A stretch of 64,000 nucleotides of DNA from FEB-12 sp964503315. Its GTDB lineage: Bacteria > Zixibacteria > MSB-5A5 > GN15 > FEB-12. Both the position numbers and the translations under genes were made by a program. Below, in pieces: positions 1-8,822 of the stretch; the stretch's first letter is position 1; each line of letters begins with the position of its first letter. Location: NCBI GenBank assembly GCA_964503315.1, contig CAZCZL010000003.1:186001-250000 (forward strand), in the 5' to 3' direction. The notes below the pieces were generated by a model, which worked only from the letters and a program-made list of their open reading frames with translations, searched no databases and had not been told where the DNA came from.

Positions 1-309
1 GCGAAATGAAAGTATTTCAGATTCCATGGATTCGCGCCGGTGCGTAAACGACTGCGGAACCTTGACCATAAAGTCGAATCCAGGCGGTGCTTTTTTGGTC
101 ATGTTGTACATTACCGCAGGATGGGGGATGCGATAGTACGTGGAATTGATCTCGACGGTCGGAAAGTGCTGAACATAATGGTCCAGCATCTTCCCTTTCG
201 GGATGTGGAATGGATAAAACGGTCCGATCCAATCGGCAAAACTGTAGCCGGAGGTGCCGACACGGATCTCCGCGAGCCTCTCCCCTTTCGATTCCTGCCC
301 TGTTTCCAT
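1..309 (-). CDS. DUF72 (YecE-like) family protein, 3' end cut by window edge
   Basis: I translated the first 103 codons of this gene by hand; the frame stays open to the window edge. The N-terminus reads GTSGYSFADWIGPFYP, then HFPTVEINSTYYRIP, then FDFMVKVPQSFTHRR. These match the start of the DUF72/YecE TIM-barrel family (GTSGW..W.G.FYP, VEINSTFYR, F.vK.p..iTH). The family's biochemical role is unknown. An in-frame TAG five codons upstream fixes ATG 309 as the first start. There is no Shine-Dalgarno sequence, but TATATT ends six bases before the ATG, so the mRNA may be leaderless. The preceding zinc-ribbon gene ends 69 bases away. Confidence 0.85.
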   Translation of the reverse strand, partial: METGQESKGERLAEIRVGTSGYSFADWIGPFYPFHIPKGKMLDHYVQHFPTVEINSTYYRIPHPAVMYNMTKKAPPGFDFMVKVPQSFTHRRESMESEILSFR

Positions 310-378
310 ATCGGCAATATACTAGTAGAGACAGAGGTTGAGGTCAGGATGTGATACGGTTGTGATGTTAGCCAAGGG

Positions 379-498
379 TTACGGTTTGGTGAGTTTCTGG
401 AACTTCACTTTGCCGCATTTCGGGCAGATCCACTTGCGTTGCTTGTGAAAGCTTCTCCCCTGTTCTTTCATCCCGATCTTACACTTGCGGCAGAGCAT
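379..498 (-). CDS. Small zinc-ribbon protein, 39 aa
   Basis: This short frame begins MLCRKCKIGMK and ends with WICPKCGKVKFQKLTKP. It carries two Cys-x2-Cys knuckles (C3/C6 and C25/C28) about 20 residues apart, which is a minimal four-cysteine zinc ribbon. GGGGAG stands eight bases before the ATG, a good ribosome site. The gene follows the 203-aa membrane protein by only 11 bases on the same strand, so it is probably the last gene of that operon. The function is unknown. It is highly basic and could bind nucleic acid or protein. Confidence 0.7.
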   Translation of the reverse strand: MLCRKCKIGMKEQGRSFHKQRKWICPKCGKVKFQKLTKP

Positions 499-509
499 CG
501 ACCACTCCC

Positions 510-1121
510 CTATTTGAGCAGGCCGAGGAAGTCGGAGAGGAGGAATTCGGCGCGGCCAATAAAGGTAGACATACGGGACATAACTGTATAGCCGAATGTG
601 GCGCCGAAGAAGATCATCAGGAAGTAGGTACCGATCCGAGACGAAACACCGAGAGCGCCGGTCTGGGGCCGGCTGAAGTAGAAATATGAGAGGGTGGCGA
701 GAAGCCCGATCAGGACAATCAGGCCGGAGATGGACGGACCAGCGGAAGTACCGACAAGGTTACCGATAGTGTCGGACATCTGGGTCAGGATGCGCGGGCC
801 AAGCATAGCGGGGATGGCCGCACCGGCGCCGGAACCAATGAGGATGGCGAGCGGAATGCGTGAGATCGGCGCGGCTTTAGGGAAGATACGAGCGAACATC
901 ATCAGGCCAAGGATCAGCGGAACAAGCAACGAGAGTTTGCCACCTGCTAGCGGCTCGACCAGGAGATCCATCACCGTGCTGGTCCAGGCGATGACGAGTG
1001 CGTAGCCGATGGCGACTCCGACCAGCAGATACTCCGCCATCTTGTAGATCGGGTTGTCACGATAAAGGAAAGTCAGGATCGCGATGGTCAAAAGTCCGGC
1101 GATGAGAGTGCTGATATCCAT
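510..1121 (-). CDS. Conserved membrane protein, fourth gene of membrane operon
   Basis: A 203-aa protein that I do not recognise. It is almost wholly hydrophobic, with about six predicted membrane segments: residues 4-20, 30-48, 62-80, 88-110, 130-150 and 165-188. A short charged loop (YRDNPIYKMAEY) follows the first helix. The ATG shares its A with the TGA of the upstream 267-aa gene (TGATG), so translation is coupled. It probably forms an inner-membrane complex with the other three proteins of the operon. No catalytic motif is visible. Confidence 0.8.
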   Translation of the reverse strand: MDISTLIAGLLTIAILTFLYRDNPIYKMAEYLLVGVAIGYALVIAWTSTVMDLLVEPLAGGKLSLLVPLILGLMMFARIFPKAAPISRIPLAILIGSGAGAAIPAMLGPRILTQMSDTIGNLVGTSAGPSISGLIVLIGLLATLSYFYFSRPQTGALGVSSRIGTYFLMIFFGATFGYTVMSRMSTFIGRAEFLLSDFLGLLK

Positions 1122-1924
1122 CAGGCCCCCCTCCGTCGCGCAACGAAATAGATGATATTGCCAATGAGAATGAGCAGAAGGATATAGATGTGGGCAGAGG
1201 CTTGTGCCAACATTCCGCGCATCCCTCCCCCACTTCGACCGGCGAGTGTTTCGTATTCGGCCGCGCCTCGCAATCCGCCGATCAGGGCGTGCAACTGGCC
1301 GGAAGAGATATACGGGTCGTAGGTAGTGACCATCGCCGCGGTCATGGCGGAAGTAACAGTGACCCCAAAACGCGCCTGGCCGTATTCAATCCAATGGACC
1401 GCCATATTGCCGTCGCCGATGGAGATGACGGCATTGATCTGCTGATAGTTGACGATCGACGTTAACATCGGGATCGAATCGTACGAGCTCCCCAAATAAT
1501 CCTGTGGGAAAGTCTTCTTGAGTGATTCACCCATGGAGAGGATGGCGGCGATGTATTGTGGTTTGAAGCCGAGATAGACCCAGTCGCGTCCGTAGACCTT
1601 TCCCTGCTCCCTGGCTACCATATCCGTGAGACGGTAACCGATGCCGGTTCCTTCCGCCAATAACGCAAGCCCAATGACGCGGTGTCCCTTGGCGAAGGAG
1701 TGGCGCAACAGAGTAAGCGCGGCGGGACGGATCTCCGGGAGTGAAGATGATTCGTGATCGAAAGAGAAGATAACGGTGGAGCCTTCGGGGAGCGAATCCA
1801 CGAATGCATACATCTTGCGGGTATCATCGGAGATGTTGACCTCTGGTCGAATACCAAGGAGCATGGATCCGAAGACAACAACGAGCAAGCCGAGAAAGGT
1901 CCAGTGGCGAGGTTCGAGTCTCAT
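1121..1924 (-). CDS. Membrane-anchored protein of unknown function, third gene of membrane operon
   Basis: A 267-aa protein. An N-terminal signal-anchor (residues 8-25) is followed by a soluble alpha/beta-looking domain of about 190 residues. A C-terminal membrane helix (residues 244-262) ends in a positive RRRGA tail, so the domain probably faces the periplasm between two anchors. It contains VIGLALLAEGTGIGY and AVISIGDGNMAVHW stretches but no enzyme motif I can name. The ATG overlaps the upstream stop codon as ATGA. Topology and size suggest it is a distant partner or relative of the DUF6754-like first gene of the operon. Confidence 0.8.
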   Translation of the reverse strand: MRLEPRHWTFLGLLVVVFGSMLLGIRPEVNISDDTRKMYAFVDSLPEGSTVIFSFDHESSSLPEIRPAALTLLRHSFAKGHRVIGLALLAEGTGIGYRLTDMVAREQGKVYGRDWVYLGFKPQYIAAILSMGESLKKTFPQDYLGSSYDSIPMLTSIVNYQQINAVISIGDGNMAVHWIEYGQARFGVTVTSAMTAAMVTTYDPYISSGQLHALIGGLRGAAEYETLAGRSGGGMRGMLAQASAHIYILLLILIGNIIYFVARRRGA

Positions 1925-2544
1925 TTGCCACCTCCGAGCCAGGTACGTTCAATGCCCACAATGACGCGCAACGAGGTGGTCAGTGAGCCGAGTCCGATCC
2001 CAATGAGGATGGCACGGCGTGCGGCCATGGAGAGGTATCCTCTCACCCAGTCGGCGGCGGAGATGAGCGCGGAGGCTATCTCTCCCTCGCCCCATGAACG
2101 ACTCACTAATATGAGCACCGCCGACAGAAGCAGCACGGCGGCCGGAAGTGAGCGAGCGCGGAAACCGCGGAAAGATGCCGAGGCGACAAAAAACGCGAGC
2201 AGCGCAAAGACGGTGGACTGCATCGGGACTTGAATATTCTCGAATATCCAAATGAAGGGTGAGCCGACATTGATACCCCAGACGATCGCGGTGACCGGCA
2301 TGGCTATAAGGCCAAGAATGGAGACAATTCGATAGATCGACTCATTTCCGCGCTGGATGTTCTTCAGATTCACGCGAAAGAAGGAGATGGTGCCGACAAT
2401 GAGGGCGGCGGCATAGATCACCTGCCAATATTCTGTGGTGATGGTCAGCGTGATTGCCCGCGCGGTAGGATGGGGAGAGAAAAATAACAAGAACATGGCG
2501 ACGCCGAAGACGGCGCAGACGATCTGGGCGATACGTCGAGACAT
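1921..2544 (-). CDS. Multipass membrane protein, second gene of membrane operon
   Basis: A 207-aa protein with about six hydrophobic segments and no soluble domain of note. I place the start at the ATG whose A is also the last base of the upstream TGA, because GGAG lies six bases before it. A GTG four codons earlier would give a 13-base overlap but lacks its own ribosome site. The family is not recognised. It is co-translated with its neighbours and probably forms part of one membrane assembly. Confidence 0.8.
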   Translation of the reverse strand: MSRRIAQIVCAVFGVAMFLLFFSPHPTARAITLTITTEYWQVIYAAALIVGTISFFRVNLKNIQRGNESIYRIVSILGLIAMPVTAIVWGINVGSPFIWIFENIQVPMQSTVFALLAFFVASASFRGFRARSLPAAVLLLSAVLILVSRSWGEGEIASALISAADWVRGYLSMAARRAILIGIGLGSLTTSLRVIVGIERTWLGGGK

Positions 2545-3341
2545 CAGAATCTCCACCAGTTCGAAGCAGGAACCGCGAGTCCCCAGATGATGGCGAGTGC
2601 GAGAATCAGGGTGATGACGACCTTCAGTAAATCCTGGGCGCGGACAGAGGCAAGAATTGCCTGGTCACCCGAGAGATAGCCGGAGGCGGCAAATAGCTCC
2701 TCTCCTATCAGGGTGTAATCACAAGCGACTATAAAGAAGGCCAATTGGATAGTCGAGTCGGTGCCGGCGATCTGGATCGCGCCGACGGAGTTGCCGGTTT
2801 CGGCCATAATAAGAGACTCTGCTTCGAAGGTCCCCAACAGGAACACAGCGGCGGGTTGCTGACGGCTGATCATACCTTCGACGGCCGCAGCATAGCCGAA
2901 TTGCGAGGATGAAACAAAGCGGATGTCATCCTCGCGGAAACGGTCGGGATAGCCGGTGCGGACGTAGCTTTCGCGGATGACTTCCTGCGCGACGGACTGG
3001 ATGACCGGGTCGTGGGTCGGATAGAGCAAATGACAATCATACTGCGCGGTCTTCTCAGCGACCTGACCGAGAATGTTCATCGAGGCGATAGTCGTTGGCC
3101 GTTGGATATCTCCGCCCCATCCGGGTGTAAAAAGAACCGGGCGGGCCATCTCGGTCGCGCGACCGATGGCGTCATCGACAGCGCGCAATCCGGCAATGGG
3201 CCGCGGGCGGTATTTGTCGCGGCTGGCCCGATGATAGGTCGTATAGAGCACCACAATGATCGCGATGAGGGCCGCGATAAGTGTGGGGAGTTTGGCCATA
3301 TCAAACCAGACATCCGGCGAGGTTGCAACGAGCGAAATCAT
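2544..3341 (-). CDS. DUF6754-like membrane protein, first gene of membrane operon
   Basis: A 265-aa protein. An N-terminal helix (residues 18-36) is followed by a soluble domain that includes ARPVLFTPGWGGDIQRPTT, and a C-terminal helix (residues 240-258) ends in NWWRF. From memory this resembles the uncharacterised DUF6754 family; I could not run a profile. It is the promoter-proximal gene of a coupled set of four. No Shine-Dalgarno precedes the ATG. Instead a TTGCTT/TAAAGT promoter ends six bases upstream, which suggests a leaderless message. An alternative start at residue 16 (MAKLPTL) also lacks a ribosome site. Confidence 0.75.
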   Translation of the reverse strand: MISLVATSPDVWFDMAKLPTLIAALIAIIVVLYTTYHRASRDKYRPRPIAGLRAVDDAIGRATEMARPVLFTPGWGGDIQRPTTIASMNILGQVAEKTAQYDCHLLYPTHDPVIQSVAQEVIRESYVRTGYPDRFREDDIRFVSSSQFGYAAAVEGMISRQQPAAVFLLGTFEAESLIMAETGNSVGAIQIAGTDSTIQLAFFIVACDYTLIGEELFAASGYLSGDQAILASVRAQDLLKVVITLILALAIIWGLAVPASNWWRF

Positions 3342-3347
3342 GGAGTG

Positions 3348-3376
3348 ACTTTAGACTTGACGGGAGTTGAAAGCAA
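3348..3376 (-). promoter_or_regulatory. Promoter of the membrane operon
   Basis: On the minus strand TTGCTT (3376-3371) and TAAAGT (3353-3348) are separated by 17 bases. The start codon of the first gene begins at 3341, about where transcription should start, so a leaderless transcript is predicted. Confidence 0.5.
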
Positions 3377-3446
3377 CTAATGTTTTTTGTTTCCGGGGCG
3401 AGCGGAAGCATCTATATTCCGGCCGCAAGCAAGAAGGATAATCCGT

Positions 3447-4670
3447 ATGTATAAGATATTGGCTGTAGTGTTTATCGTTGCATTCTTATCGCTGCCGGTG
3501 TCGGCGGCGACGACATTGGAATGGTGGCAATTCTGGACCGATCCGGGGATAAAGCCGACAGTTGACTCATTGGTTAATGCCTTCGAAATGGCGAACCCGG
3601 AGATACAGGTGAATGTGACAGATCTGACCTGGGCAAATGGTCAGGAAAAGATCGTTATCGCGATGGCTTCGGGAACGGGGCCGGATTTGCTGGAGCTGGG
3701 GTCTGACTGGATAGCGCAGTTCGCGGACAAGGGTCATTTGGCAGATATAAGTGCTGATATGGCGACTGACAGCGGGGAGTATTCGGGATGGTCGATGTCA
3801 ACTTATCAAGGAAGAGTATATGCCAAGCCGTGGATATTGGGGACGCGAGTGTTGTTCGCCAACCGCGACTTGTTGAACCAGGTCGGATACGCGCCGGACT
3901 GGGCGCCGGTAGAGTTGGTGCAGTGGCGCGACGCAATGAACAAGATCGCCAAACTGGGCAAGGGGATCTATGGCTGGGGGTCAAATACCGCTGAGAAACA
4001 CAGGCTGTACAAAAAGTATCTTCCTTTCTTCTGGTCATGGTCGGCGCAGTTATTCACCGATGACGGGAAGTACTGCGTTATATCGTCGGAAGATGGTATA
4101 GCGTCGCTGACCTATTACAAGCGGATACATGATTCGATCGCGTTTGTCGGAGATCAGCGGTCAATCGAAGACGCGTTTCTGGACGGGAAGATCGGGTTTA
4201 TTATTTCCGGTGATTGGCTGGTAAAGCGGGTGGAACTGGAGAACAGGAAGATCAATCTTGCGGCGTTTCTGATGCCGGGCTGGGGATTTCCGGGACGTTC
4301 GTTCCTGGGTGGCGAGTTTTTGGCGGTGAATGCAAAATCCGACAAGAAAGAGGCGGCGATCAAGTTCATCAATTTCATGACGTCGCCGGAGGCGCAAGTG
4401 GCATTCTGTAAGGCGAACCGTTCGGCGAATCCGTCGAGCAAAGAGGCCCAGAAGGATCCGTACTTCACATCGAACCCGATCCTCGACGTTTTCATCAAGC
4501 AGATGCGGAATTCGGTCCATCCACCGGTCGATCCGAACTGGCCGGCGTACGAGGACGCCATAGAAGCGGCGGTCGAAGACGCCTTGTTCGGCTCAAAGCT
4601 CCCAGCACAGGCGTTGAGAAACGCCAACAACAAGATAATGGAAATCAAGAATCGGAATGCGAAGCCATAG
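3447..4670 (+). CDS. Carbohydrate ABC transporter substrate-binding protein
   Basis: A 407-aa extracellular solute-binding protein of the MalE/UgpB type (family 1). A signal peptide (MYKILAVVFIVAFLSLPVSA) precedes a mature start of TTLEWWQFWTD. The body shows the usual W..F...NP.I.V and MASGTGPDLLELGSDW segments, and the late KFINFMTSPEAQ block typical of the family. AAGAAGG nine bases upstream decides the ATG at 3447; an upstream in-frame start at 3387 would put 20 non-signal residues in front. The two permease genes follow with overlaps. The substrate is probably an oligosaccharide but cannot be read from sequence. Confidence 0.9.
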   Translation: MYKILAVVFIVAFLSLPVSAATTLEWWQFWTDPGIKPTVDSLVNAFEMANPEIQVNVTDLTWANGQEKIVIAMASGTGPDLLELGSDWIAQFADKGHLADISADMATDSGEYSGWSMSTYQGRVYAKPWILGTRVLFANRDLLNQVGYAPDWAPVELVQWRDAMNKIAKLGKGIYGWGSNTAEKHRLYKKYLPFFWSWSAQLFTDDGKYCVISSEDGIASLTYYKRIHDSIAFVGDQRSIEDAFLDGKIGFIISGDWLVKRVELENRKINLAAFLMPGWGFPGRSFLGGEFLAVNAKSDKKEAAIKFINFMTSPEAQVAFCKANRSANPSSKEAQKDPYFTSNPILDVFIKQMRNSVHPPVDPNWPAYEDAIEAAVEDALFGSKLPAQALRNANNKIMEIKNRNAKP

Positions 4671-5529
4671 GGTCATTGCCTATTTGTACACCCTTCCCTG
4701 GGTGGTGACCTTTCTTCTTTTCTGGACATTCCCCCTCGTCTACTCGTTTCTGATGGGGTTCACCGACTATCAGTTGCTGGAGAGCAGCTATCGGTGGATC
4801 GGGTGGAGCAACTATAGTAATCTGTTGAGCGATTCGGCCTTCCTCGGCGCGCTGAAGAACACGTTTATCTTCGCGTTTGGGACGATCCCGGTTACGACTG
4901 TGCTCGCGCTCTTGTTGGCGCTGCTGGTCAACCGGGAGTTTAAGGGGCGCGGATTGTTTCGCGCGGGATACTTCGTACCGTCCATTACTTCGCTGGTGGT
5001 GGTCTCCCTTATTTTCTGCAATCTCTACTCGCGTGATGGGTATCTGGCAATGCTCGGGCAAATGGTCGGCATGGATGTCCCGGAGAATGGATTTCTGTAT
5101 GACAGCGGGACGGCGCTCTATTCGATCATGGCGATGGATGTCTGGATGTCGGTCGGCTATTATATGCTGATATTCCTGGCGGGGCTGAAGTCGATACCGG
5201 ATGAGCTGTATGAAGCGGCGGAAGTCAGCGGGGCATCGGCCACGAGACAGTTCTTCTCCATCACGCTACCGCTATTGAAGCCGGTCGCGCTGTTCATCAT
5301 TGTCATCAATTCGATCAAGTCGTTCCAGGTGTTCGTCGAGATTTTCGTGATGACCAAGGGGAAATTCGATACCCTGACGGCGGTTTATTTCATATACGAA
5401 AAGGGGATGACGACACGGTTTGAGTTCGGGTACGCATCGGCGGCGGCCTACCTGTTGTTCGTCATCATCGGAGTTTTCTCGCTGGCCCAGTTCTTCCTTT
5501 TCAGGCAGAGGAAGGAATACTCATGGTAG
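4657..5529 (+). CDS. Carbohydrate ABC transporter permease, MalF/UgpA type
   Basis: A 290-aa inner-membrane permease with six predicted helices. The cytoplasmic EAA loop, which docks the ATPase, begins EAAEVSGASATRQ at residue 187 and is followed by LPLLKP. It overlaps the binding-protein gene by 14 bases and the second permease by 7, so the three are translationally coupled. There is no ATPase gene in the operon. As with MalK/MsmK-type shared ATPases, the energising subunit must be encoded elsewhere. Confidence 0.92.
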   Translation: MRSHRVIAYLYTLPWVVTFLLFWTFPLVYSFLMGFTDYQLLESSYRWIGWSNYSNLLSDSAFLGALKNTFIFAFGTIPVTTVLALLLALLVNREFKGRGLFRAGYFVPSITSLVVVSLIFCNLYSRDGYLAMLGQMVGMDVPENGFLYDSGTALYSIMAMDVWMSVGYYMLIFLAGLKSIPDELYEAAEVSGASATRQFFSITLPLLKPVALFIIVINSIKSFQVFVEIFVMTKGKFDTLTAVYFIYEKGMTTRFEFGYASAAAYLLFVIIGVFSLAQFFLFRQRKEYSW

Positions 5530-6347
5530 CGCGGACCGGAGTATTCAGTCAGACGATCAAGTATGTCGCCCTGTTCGCGGTGCTGGTCGGGATGCTGTTC
5601 CCGTTTGGCTGGATGGTGCGGGTGTCGCTGATGGAGTCGGGGTCGCTGAGTAATATTGGATTGTTCAGCGGCAGCTTTACGCTAGAGAACTATACGGATC
5701 TGTTCAAGCAGACCAGTATGGGGAGATATTTCCTGAATTCTGTGGTCGTGGGAGTGGTGGTCACACTCGGAAATCTGCTATTCGGGTTTATGGTGGCGTA
5801 CACGCTGGCGCGGTATAACACCCTGCCGAACAAGCTGCTCTTCTTTACGGTGATACTAATACTGATGATCCCGGCGCACATTATCATCATTCCGCTCTAT
5901 TTGCTGGCGGTAAAGGCGAAGATTTACGACAGTTACTGGTCGCTGATCCTCCCCTGGCTGGTGAATCCAATTGGCATATTCCTGATGAAGCAGTATATCG
6001 AGTCGATACCGCGTTCGATGGAAGAGGCGGCTCGAATCGATGGCGCGGGCGAGTTGCGCATCCTATTCGGAGTGGTGATGCCCTTGTGCAAGCCGGCGAT
6101 GGCGGTATTGGCGATACAGGTTTTTTTCACCAACTGGAACTCATTTCTCTTTCCTTATATCCTCACACAAAGCGAGTCGGTCCGAACCTTGCCGGTCGGG
6201 TTGGCGATGCTTCAGGGGCACCAGGCGATCGACTGGCAGCGTCTGATGGCAGGCTCGACAGTGGCGGTATTGCCGGTGCTCATCCTCTTTATATTTCTAC
6301 AGCGGCGCATTGTCTCGGGCATAACTGCTGGTGCGATAAAGCAATAG
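5523..6347 (+). CDS. Carbohydrate ABC transporter permease, MalG/UgpE type
   Basis: A 274-aa partner permease with six helices. Its EAA loop starts EAARIDGAGELRI at residue 168, with the conserved G and a following MPLCKP. The ATG overlaps the end of the upstream permease. A further M16-like, GT or ATPase gene is not linked; after a gap of about 100 bases an unrelated OmpA-like lipoprotein follows. It forms the membrane channel as a heterodimer with the upstream permease. Confidence 0.92.
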   Translation: MVARTGVFSQTIKYVALFAVLVGMLFPFGWMVRVSLMESGSLSNIGLFSGSFTLENYTDLFKQTSMGRYFLNSVVVGVVVTLGNLLFGFMVAYTLARYNTLPNKLLFFTVILILMIPAHIIIIPLYLLAVKAKIYDSYWSLILPWLVNPIGIFLMKQYIESIPRSMEEAARIDGAGELRILFGVVMPLCKPAMAVLAIQVFFTNWNSFLFPYILTQSESVRTLPVGLAMLQGHQAIDWQRLMAGSTVAVLPVLILFIFLQRRIVSGITAGAIKQ

Positions 6348-6454
6348 CAGGATGTCTCTCTCTTCAGTGGTTCTCGATTATTCCTGCGAGCCAAATCTTC
6401 TATGGCATCCGTCCATGCGATAACGCATATAAGGGAAAGGAAAGGAGACTTCCC

Positions 6455-7066
6455 ATGAAGCGTACGCTGGCCATGCTGGCTGTTCCACTCCTCCTCATTG
6501 GATGTGGAGCGAACAAGAAGTATGTCAATGAACAGGTGACAGCGGCAGAAGCGCGGACCGCCGCACGACTCGGCACTCTTGAGGGGAGAACAGACGACAA
6601 CTCGCAGCAGTTGATCCAACTACAGTCGTTGGCGACGGAATTATCCCGGAAGACCGATCTGGCGATCAACCAGGCGGCCGGATTCGAGAAGTATCAAGTG
6701 ATCTGGCAGGGTGAAGTGAACTTTGGGTTCGATCGGTACGATATCGAGCCGGAGGATCAGGTCGTCCTGGACGAGGCCGGGCGAGTGATGAACGGCAACG
6801 CTCGCTCAATAGTTGAGATAGCCGGCTACACTGACAAGACCGGAACCCGCGAGTATAATTACGTCCTCGGGCAGCGTCGCGCTGACGCGGTGCGCAGGTA
6901 TCTGGGAGACAGTTTCAGTATCGGGTTGTTCCGGATGTTCACGGTGTCTCACGGCAAGGATAAGGCGACGGGATTGACGGATGAAAATCGGTCGAACTCG
7001 AAGCAGCGCAGGGTGACCGTGTCGGTCTGGGCGCCACCTTCGGCCGAAACGGTATCATCGAAGTGA
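6455..7066 (+). CDS. OmpA/Pal-like peptidoglycan-binding lipoprotein
   Basis: A 203-aa lipoprotein. The signal peptide ends in the lipobox LLLIGC with Cys17 as the lipidated residue. Residues 25-75 are heptad-rich (TAAEARTAARLGTLEGR) and likely form a coiled coil, as in Lpp/Pal-like spacers. Residues 85-195 form an OmpA C-terminal domain with VEIAGYTDKTGTREYNYVLG and RRADAVRRYL, the peptidoglycan-binding signature. It should tether the outer membrane to the wall. AAAGGAG lies eight bases before the ATG. A longer upstream reading frame has no ribosome site and lies within the preceding permease gene. A strong terminator follows. Confidence 0.88.
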   Translation: MKRTLAMLAVPLLLIGCGANKKYVNEQVTAAEARTAARLGTLEGRTDDNSQQLIQLQSLATELSRKTDLAINQAAGFEKYQVIWQGEVNFGFDRYDIEPEDQVVLDEAGRVMNGNARSIVEIAGYTDKTGTREYNYVLGQRRADAVRRYLGDSFSIGLFRMFTVSHGKDKATGLTDENRSNSKQRRVTVSVWAPPSAETVSSK

Positions 7067-7094
7067 ACGAAGAGGGTTGAAAGACGAATGGCAG

Positions 7095-7126
7095 AGGGCC
7101 GCGGAGAGATCTGGCGGCCCTTTTTC
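7095..7126 (+). terminator. Rho-independent terminator after the OmpA-like lipoprotein
   Basis: AGGGCCGC (7095-7102) pairs with GCGGCCCT (7114-7121) around an 11-base loop and runs into TTTTT. Confidence 0.8.
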
Positions 7127-7133
7127 ATTGGCA

Positions 7134-8822
7134 TTATTTGAAGATAAGCTCGATGCCGGTGGTCTCGAAGCGAGCGCGTACCGCTATCGTGTCAGGATGA
7201 ATGGCCGAGGTTTCGCCGAAACGGAACGGGCTCAGCGCGCCATCGGTGCGGGAGCCATCGCGGTTGGAGTCGAGAAAGCCGGTGAGGAGATATTTCCCGG
7301 CGGGGAGATTGAGAACAAAGTCACGTCCCTTTACAGCCAGTGTATCAACGAACTTGTTTGAGATCTCTTTGAATATTAGCACGGCCGGGTCGGTTGCTTT
7401 GTCACGAAGTCGGATGGCTACAGTGCCGGATACCTGGCCCAGAGAATCGGTATTGAGGGTGCGGAAGTTGTAGGTGGTGAGAGAATCGCCCAATTTGTTG
7501 CCGGCCAGATCCATTATTTCAAACTCGGCGATGCGGACGGTGTAGGAAGCGCCATCGAGAATCGTGACCGGCTTGAGACCACAGTGGAGAACGTCTGTCC
7601 ATGTCGCCGTGGTAGTGATTGGTATGGAATCAGAACGCACGAGTTGGATGGTCTCATCCCCTGCTTTGGCGGTGTCTATCGGTTCGCTGAAACTCAGGAG
7701 GATAGCAACATCGGAGGCAAATATAGCACGGTCGCCTGGAGTGTGATCGACAATGGTTGGCGGTTCAGTATCGGGGTTGTCCCGCACCGTGAGCGGTTCG
7801 TACGCAACGCTTGAGTCGGGTCTGAGAGGACAGACCAGACGGTAGTCTCCAGCGGGTAACCGTCCGAATGCCAGTGTGAGCGAGTTCGCTTTCGGCCTTG
7901 CGCTTTCAAGAAGCGCCTGCGCGGAGTAGCTCTGTGTGGCATCCAGAAGCGGAATCATCACAGCGTCAGAGAGATGCGACTTGAGATGGTCCAGCGGGAA
8001 CTCTCCAGAAAGTCGTATTCTGGCCATGCCAGAAAGGCTGAAAGTAGCGGAGATAATTCCCGCTCCAGATGTGTCAGCTGTGGTGACAGACATGACCAAG
8101 CTATCGATTGGTATCTCTCCGCCAACGGAGACGGGACGATCAGGGAGCGCGAAGGCTTCGCGCCTTGCATTTAGTCGTTCATCTCTGTTTCTATCAACAA
8201 ACGCGATCAAACGGTACTGATTGTCGGGAAGATATTTGAGGGTGAAATTCCCCTTTGCATCGGTGACGGTCAGATAATCCGGGTAGAGCGAGTCGAGGAT
8301 GGTCGAGTCCGAGATACGCGCAGCATCCCACAAGCCAACCAACATCCCCCCCTGCCCTGCGCCATTGCTGAGTACCGTACCGGCAACACGTCCGGAGTCG
8401 AGGGATGTTCCGGTGCTGAAGGCGATGGTCATGGAGCTGTCGAGACGATTGTTGCGAAGGTCGGTCACGCCGGAGCCGAGCGAAACAACCGTGGTTTGGT
8501 TGGGCGCGAACGGCTCGGCCAAGGTGATGGAGAGGCGATCGCTGTGCCATTTCAGCTTGGGCTCCTGAGCGGGGCGCGGCGAGATGTAAACTTGTCGTCC
8601 GGCGCTCGACTGCACCCTCTCTGAGAAGTAGATGTCTATGGTATTTCCTGTGGCGACCGAGGTTGAGCCATTGGCCGGGGAGGTTGAATCAACACGCGGG
8701 GCGCGTTTGTCCGGTTCGCCGCCAGAGGGAGGTTGGACCTCGGCGCAGTTGATAAGAATGACAAGACTGACGAGGATCAGCCCGGCAGAGACTTTGATGA
8801 ATGCCGGAGGAGAGACCGTCAC
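7134..8822 (-). CDS. Ig-like domain (SbsA/Big_5 type) lipoprotein
   Basis: A 562-aa secreted protein. The signal helix (residues 11-25) ends ILINC, so Cys26 is a probable lipidation site, although Asn at -1 is unusual. Residues 45-125 and about 360-460 are two bacterial Ig-like domains of the kind with PRVDSTSP.NG and IYFSE.V motifs (Big_5). Carboxypeptidase-regulatory-like segments with YRLIAFVDRNRDERLNA and KYLLTGFLDSNRDG lie between and after them. I choose GTG 8822 because it overlaps the upstream TGA as GTGA and has GGAG upstream. It is likely an outer-surface or periplasmic structural protein. It is the last gene of the tyrS operon. Confidence 0.8.
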   Translation of the reverse strand: MTVSPPAFIKVSAGLILVSLVILINCAEVQPPSGGEPDKRAPRVDSTSPANGSTSVATGNTIDIYFSERVQSSAGRQVYISPRPAQEPKLKWHSDRLSITLAEPFAPNQTTVVSLGSGVTDLRNNRLDSSMTIAFSTGTSLDSGRVAGTVLSNGAGQGGMLVGLWDAARISDSTILDSLYPDYLTVTDAKGNFTLKYLPDNQYRLIAFVDRNRDERLNARREAFALPDRPVSVGGEIPIDSLVMSVTTADTSGAGIISATFSLSGMARIRLSGEFPLDHLKSHLSDAVMIPLLDATQSYSAQALLESARPKANSLTLAFGRLPAGDYRLVCPLRPDSSVAYEPLTVRDNPDTEPPTIVDHTPGDRAIFASDVAILLSFSEPIDTAKAGDETIQLVRSDSIPITTTATWTDVLHCGLKPVTILDGASYTVRIAEFEIMDLAGNKLGDSLTTYNFRTLNTDSLGQVSGTVAIRLRDKATDPAVLIFKEISNKFVDTLAVKGRDFVLNLPAGKYLLTGFLDSNRDGSRTDGALSPFRFGETSAIHPDTIAVRARFETTGIELIFK

